From Arthrobacter sp. ISL-5 (GTDB taxonomy: Bacteria > Actinomycetota > Actinomycetes > Actinomycetales > Micrococcaceae): DNA of 64,000 bases. Of this stretch, positions 61,836-64,000 are shown piece after piece; position 1 is the stretch's first letter, and every line of letters begins with the position of its first letter. Made by a program: the position numbers and the translations under genes. The notes under the pieces are model-generated. The model did no database searches. It was not told where the DNA came from and saw only the letters and a list, made by a program, of their open reading frames with translations. The DNA is taken from contig NZ_JAGGPM010000045.1 of the NCBI RefSeq assembly GCF_018613835.1, positions 1-64,000 on the forward strand, read 5' to 3'.

Positions 61836-62840
61836 CTACGGTGCGGAACGCGTACCTGCGTCCGTGCCCGACCCGGACGTTGGAACGAAGTTCCAGTCGA
61901 AAGACCCGTTGTCTCGGAGTGTCATCCGAAGGAACCCGTGAGTGTCGCTGAACCGCTTCACGACGTACGACGGACTGCTAGTGAAGGAGCGGAGACCGAT
62001 ACCTCCCGTGGACACCTGGAACGCTGTCATCCCGTCACTGACGCACTGGTCAGCGTTGTTCACTGGACATGACCGTTCGTAGTTGTGTTGTGACCCTGAC
62101 AGGGTCAGACGGACCCGGTGCTTCCACATCACGTCGACCCACGGCTTCTGGTCAGCGGCCCGCTCATGTCCTTTCGTGTTCGACGTGAAGTACGGCTCGT
62201 GGTACACGACTGCCAGGTGCTTGCCCGCCGCCTTAGCAGCAGCGAGGTCGTTGTCCAGCCACGTCGTCAACGCCCGAGCCTGAGTGGTGTTGTACCGCCA
62301 GTGCGCGGACGACATGAACGCGAAGTGCCAGTTCCCGAAGTCCTTCGAGTACGGTTCCCCGTTCCCGATGAACCCACGTTGCTGGTTGATCGCAGCCTTC
62401 GCCGGAGACCCCGCGCATTGGCCATTCATGAAGTTGTCGAGGTCTTCGTTGCGGCCGGGTTTCCAGTCGTGGTTGGGGGCGGACACCCAGTACAACTTGG
62501 GCTTCGTGCCACCCCACAGCCGCGTCCAGTAGTTCACGTAGTCAGTGCAGTGAGCGGTGTCGTACTGGAAGTCCCCGAGCCCTAGGAACGCGTCAATCTC
62601 GTTGTTCTGCACGAGCCGGGTGATCGCCGCACCGTTCCGACCGGACGGGCTATCAGGCGCAGAGTTCTTGACGCCGTTCATGTCACCGACAGCAGCGATC
62701 CGAACATCACCCGCAGGGAACGCGGACTCGCTAGGCGGTTCCGGAGCGCTGGTGCAACCCGCGACAGAGGCCGCCAGAAGGGCTGCGGCGGTTGTGGCCA
62801 CACTCCGGAAGGATCTGAGACGAGGGAGTGCTGAATGCAT
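61836..62840 (-). CDS. Metallophosphoesterase lipoprotein
   Basis: The 334-residue precursor has GAAGGG seven bases before its ATG. The hydrophobic start ends in VAGC, a lipobox, so the protein is anchored outside. Calcineurin-like motifs are present in order: AAVGDMNG, FLGLGDFQYD, VSAPNHDWKP, LAVVYHEPYF and LSGSQHNYER. The last usually reads GHDHNYER; here the first histidine is serine. It may hydrolyse phosphate esters on the surface. Codon choice looks less GC-extreme than in neighbouring genes, which hints at transfer; this is an impression, not a measurement. Confidence 0.82.
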   Translation of the reverse strand: MHSALPRLRSFRSVATTAAALLAASVAGCTSAPEPPSESAFPAGDVRIAAVGDMNGVKNSAPDSPSGRNGAAITRLVQNNEIDAFLGLGDFQYDTAHCTDYVNYWTRLWGGTKPKLYWVSAPNHDWKPGRNEDLDNFMNGQCAGSPAKAAINQQRGFIGNGEPYSKDFGNWHFAFMSSAHWRYNTTQARALTTWLDNDLAAAKAAGKHLAVVYHEPYFTSNTKGHERAADQKPWVDVMWKHRVRLTLSGSQHNYERSCPVNNADQCVSDGMTAFQVSTGGIGLRSFTSSPSYVVKRFSDTHGFLRMTLRDNGSFDWNFVPTSGSGTDAGTRSAP

Positions 62841-63157
62841 CCGATAACCCTTCGAGAAGCCGGACCGCAGGTCGGCCCCCGAGAGACACCAGGCCCACCG
62901 GCACCTTTGATACTCCTAAGGCCTGGACTGGCTGTCAAGAGTAGCGGTTCGCTCCGGAGATGCTCAGGCCGAACATGTCGCAGAAACGGCGGAGGCCAGC
63001 CAGGCGGAAAGCCGGTCCCGGACCGGCTGCGACAGCGGGGTTGGCCGCTGTGCACGAACCGCCAACGCCCGGGTCCTTCAGGAGTAGTGTTTTAGCGGAT
63101 GCAGTTCCCGCATTTCAGGGCGCCGTTGACAGCGTCCCGCGAGCAGAGAGGAGAGCC
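62841..63157. other. Intergenic region between the phosphoesterase and mshA
   Basis: This 317-bp gap holds the promoter of the leftward phosphoesterase gene and the leader of mshA. A plus-strand open frame from 62835 has no ribosome site or motif and I do not accept it. No RNA gene or strong hairpin was seen. Confidence 0.4.
62910..62938 (-). promoter_or_regulatory. Probable promoter of the metallophosphoesterase gene
   Basis: On the minus strand TTGACA (62938-62933), 17 bases, then GAGTAT (62915-62910) form a perfect -35 with a weak -10. The distance to the ATG leaves a leader of about 60 bases with a normal ribosome site, unlike the leaderless genes nearby. Confidence 0.45.
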
Positions 63158-64000
63158 ATGACCCTGATCAAGCGCGTGGCCTTCCTGTCGCTGCACACGT
63201 CGCCGATGGAACAGCCCGGTTCCGGTGACGCCGGCGGCATGAACGTCTACATCCGCGGCCTCGCCTCGGCCCTCGCGGAGCACGGCGTGGAGGTGGAGAT
63301 CTTCACCCGGTCCACCTCCGCCGGCCAGCCCGCCGTCGAGCATCCGGATCCCGGTGTCTGCGTCCACAACGTGATGGCGGGGCCGCCCCGGAAACTGCCC
63401 AAAGAGGAACTGCCGGAGCTGCTGCACAGCATGGTGGCCGAAATCGAACGGATCCGCGAGCGCCAGCCGCACGGCCGCTACGATCTCATCCATTCCCACT
63501 ACTGGGTGTCAGGCGTGGCCGGGCTGGAGCTGTCCGACCTGTGGGGAGTTCCGCTGGTGCACACGATGCACACCATGGCCAAGGTCAAGAACCTCCTGCT
63601 GCAGTCGGGCGAAAGTCCGGAGCCGCGCCGCCGCGAGGACGGCGAACACCGGATCGTGGACGGCGCCGGGCGCCTGATAGCCAACACCAGCGCCGAGGCC
63701 GCCGAGCTCGTGTCGCACTACAACGCGGACTTCGACCACATCGACGTCGCTCCCCCCGGCGTTGACCTCGCCGTTTTCACCCCCGCGTTCCGCAGCCGTT
63801 CGCGCGCCGAGCGCGGCATCGCACCGGGCACGTTCCATCTTCTCTTCGCCGGCCGCATCCAGCGGCTCAAGGGCCCGCAGGTCCTGGTCAAGGCCGCGGC
63901 ACTCCTCCGCGAGCGCCGTCCGGACATCGATCTGAAGCTGACTGTTCTGGGGGCCCTAAGCGGTGCCAAGGACTTCAATCTGAAGTCGCTGGTCAGCGCC
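63158..64000 (+). CDS. mshA: D-inositol-3-phosphate glycosyltransferase (partial, 3' end outside window)
   Basis: GAGAGGAGAG precedes the ATG at 63158, and the frame is open to the window edge (281 codons). MshA makes the first mycothiol precursor from UDP-GlcNAc and inositol-3-phosphate. The GT4 fold is shown by FLSLHTSPMEQPGSGDAGGM, the inositol-phosphate loop; YDLIHSHYWVSGVAGLELSD; LVHTMHTMAKVKNLLLQSGE; and HLLFAGRIQRLKGPQVLVKA at the start of the donor domain. The remaining third lies beyond 64000. Presence of this gene marks the organism as a mycothiol-producing actinobacterium. Confidence 0.93.
   Translation, partial: MTLIKRVAFLSLHTSPMEQPGSGDAGGMNVYIRGLASALAEHGVEVEIFTRSTSAGQPAVEHPDPGVCVHNVMAGPPRKLPKEELPELLHSMVAEIERIRERQPHGRYDLIHSHYWVSGVAGLELSDLWGVPLVHTMHTMAKVKNLLLQSGESPEPRRREDGEHRIVDGAGRLIANTSAEAAELVSHYNADFDHIDVAPPGVDLAVFTPAFRSRSRAERGIAPGTFHLLFAGRIQRLKGPQVLVKAAALLRERRPDIDLKLTVLGALSGAKDFNLKSLVSA

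Noticed and set aside
61648..61941. A 97-aa plus-strand frame over the end of the metallophosphoesterase gene
   Set aside because: It overlaps a well-supported gene by over 100 bases on the other strand and has no ribosome site. It is kept only as a remark on the intergenic stretch.
62835..63095. An 86-aa plus-strand frame upstream of mshA
   Set aside because: It starts inside the phosphoesterase start region, is Arg/Pro/Gly-rich as expected of shadow frames, and lacks a ribosome site.

Overview
The window is high-GC DNA from an actinobacterium, most likely an Arthrobacter or Pseudarthrobacter-like member of the Micrococcaceae. The basis is gene content and order: mshA (mycothiol synthesis), a GuaB3-type IMP dehydrogenase paralogue beside glpD, a SURF1/DUF3817 pair, a groES-groEL pair with a histidine-rich GroEL tail, and the alr-tsaE-tsaB-rimI-tsaD cluster. 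The genus is an inference from these features, not a database result.

Positions 1 to about 19300 are a degraded accessory region that ends against a tRNA-Ala(CGC) gene (19303-19375, minus strand). It holds gene fragments and frameshifted remnants (870-1102, 5354-5690, 6745-7195, 7203-7862, 17126-17286, 18706-19060), a phage holin with a tiny Cys-rich ORF after it, secreted proteins and lipoproteins, a NarL-type two-component system, and a PA-IL-like lectin. Two unrelated IS21-family elements (11240-13955 and 14383-17025) are complete, each with istA, istB, terminal repeats and a perfect 6-bp target duplication. A short stretch after the second IS carries tandem repeats and DnaA-box-like repeats.

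From 19376 to the end is conserved chromosomal core. In order it holds: an NmrA-like reductase, a membrane protein, an acetyltransferase and galU; 5-formyltetrahydrofolate cyclo-ligase, an FmdB zinc ribbon and a SAF/CpaB-like protein; a 1351-aa helicase-like protein with altered ATPase motifs; guaA; DUF3817 and SURF1; a 59-bp tandem repeat; a PTS IIA protein, glpD and guaB3; a subtilase pseudogene; an ABC exporter, guaB, an OafA-type acyltransferase, and groEL-groES under two CIRCE operators; a membrane protein divergent from a THUMP-like methyltransferase; a shikimate dehydrogenase-like protein, a NagZ-type glycosidase and a YbdK-type ligase; the tRNA t6A genes with alr; a PfkB kinase divergent from a GH4 glycosidase; HxlR divergent from an NAD(P)H-binding reductase; a glycosyltransferase, a metallophosphoesterase lipoprotein and the 5' part of mshA.

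The main regulatory observation is that at least fourteen core genes have a TANNNT -10 hexamer ending exactly 6 or 7 bases before the start codon. These genes are therefore probably transcribed as leaderless mRNAs. A third CIRCE-like repeat lies upstream of the FmdB gene. No CRISPR array, riboswitch or rRNA gene was seen.
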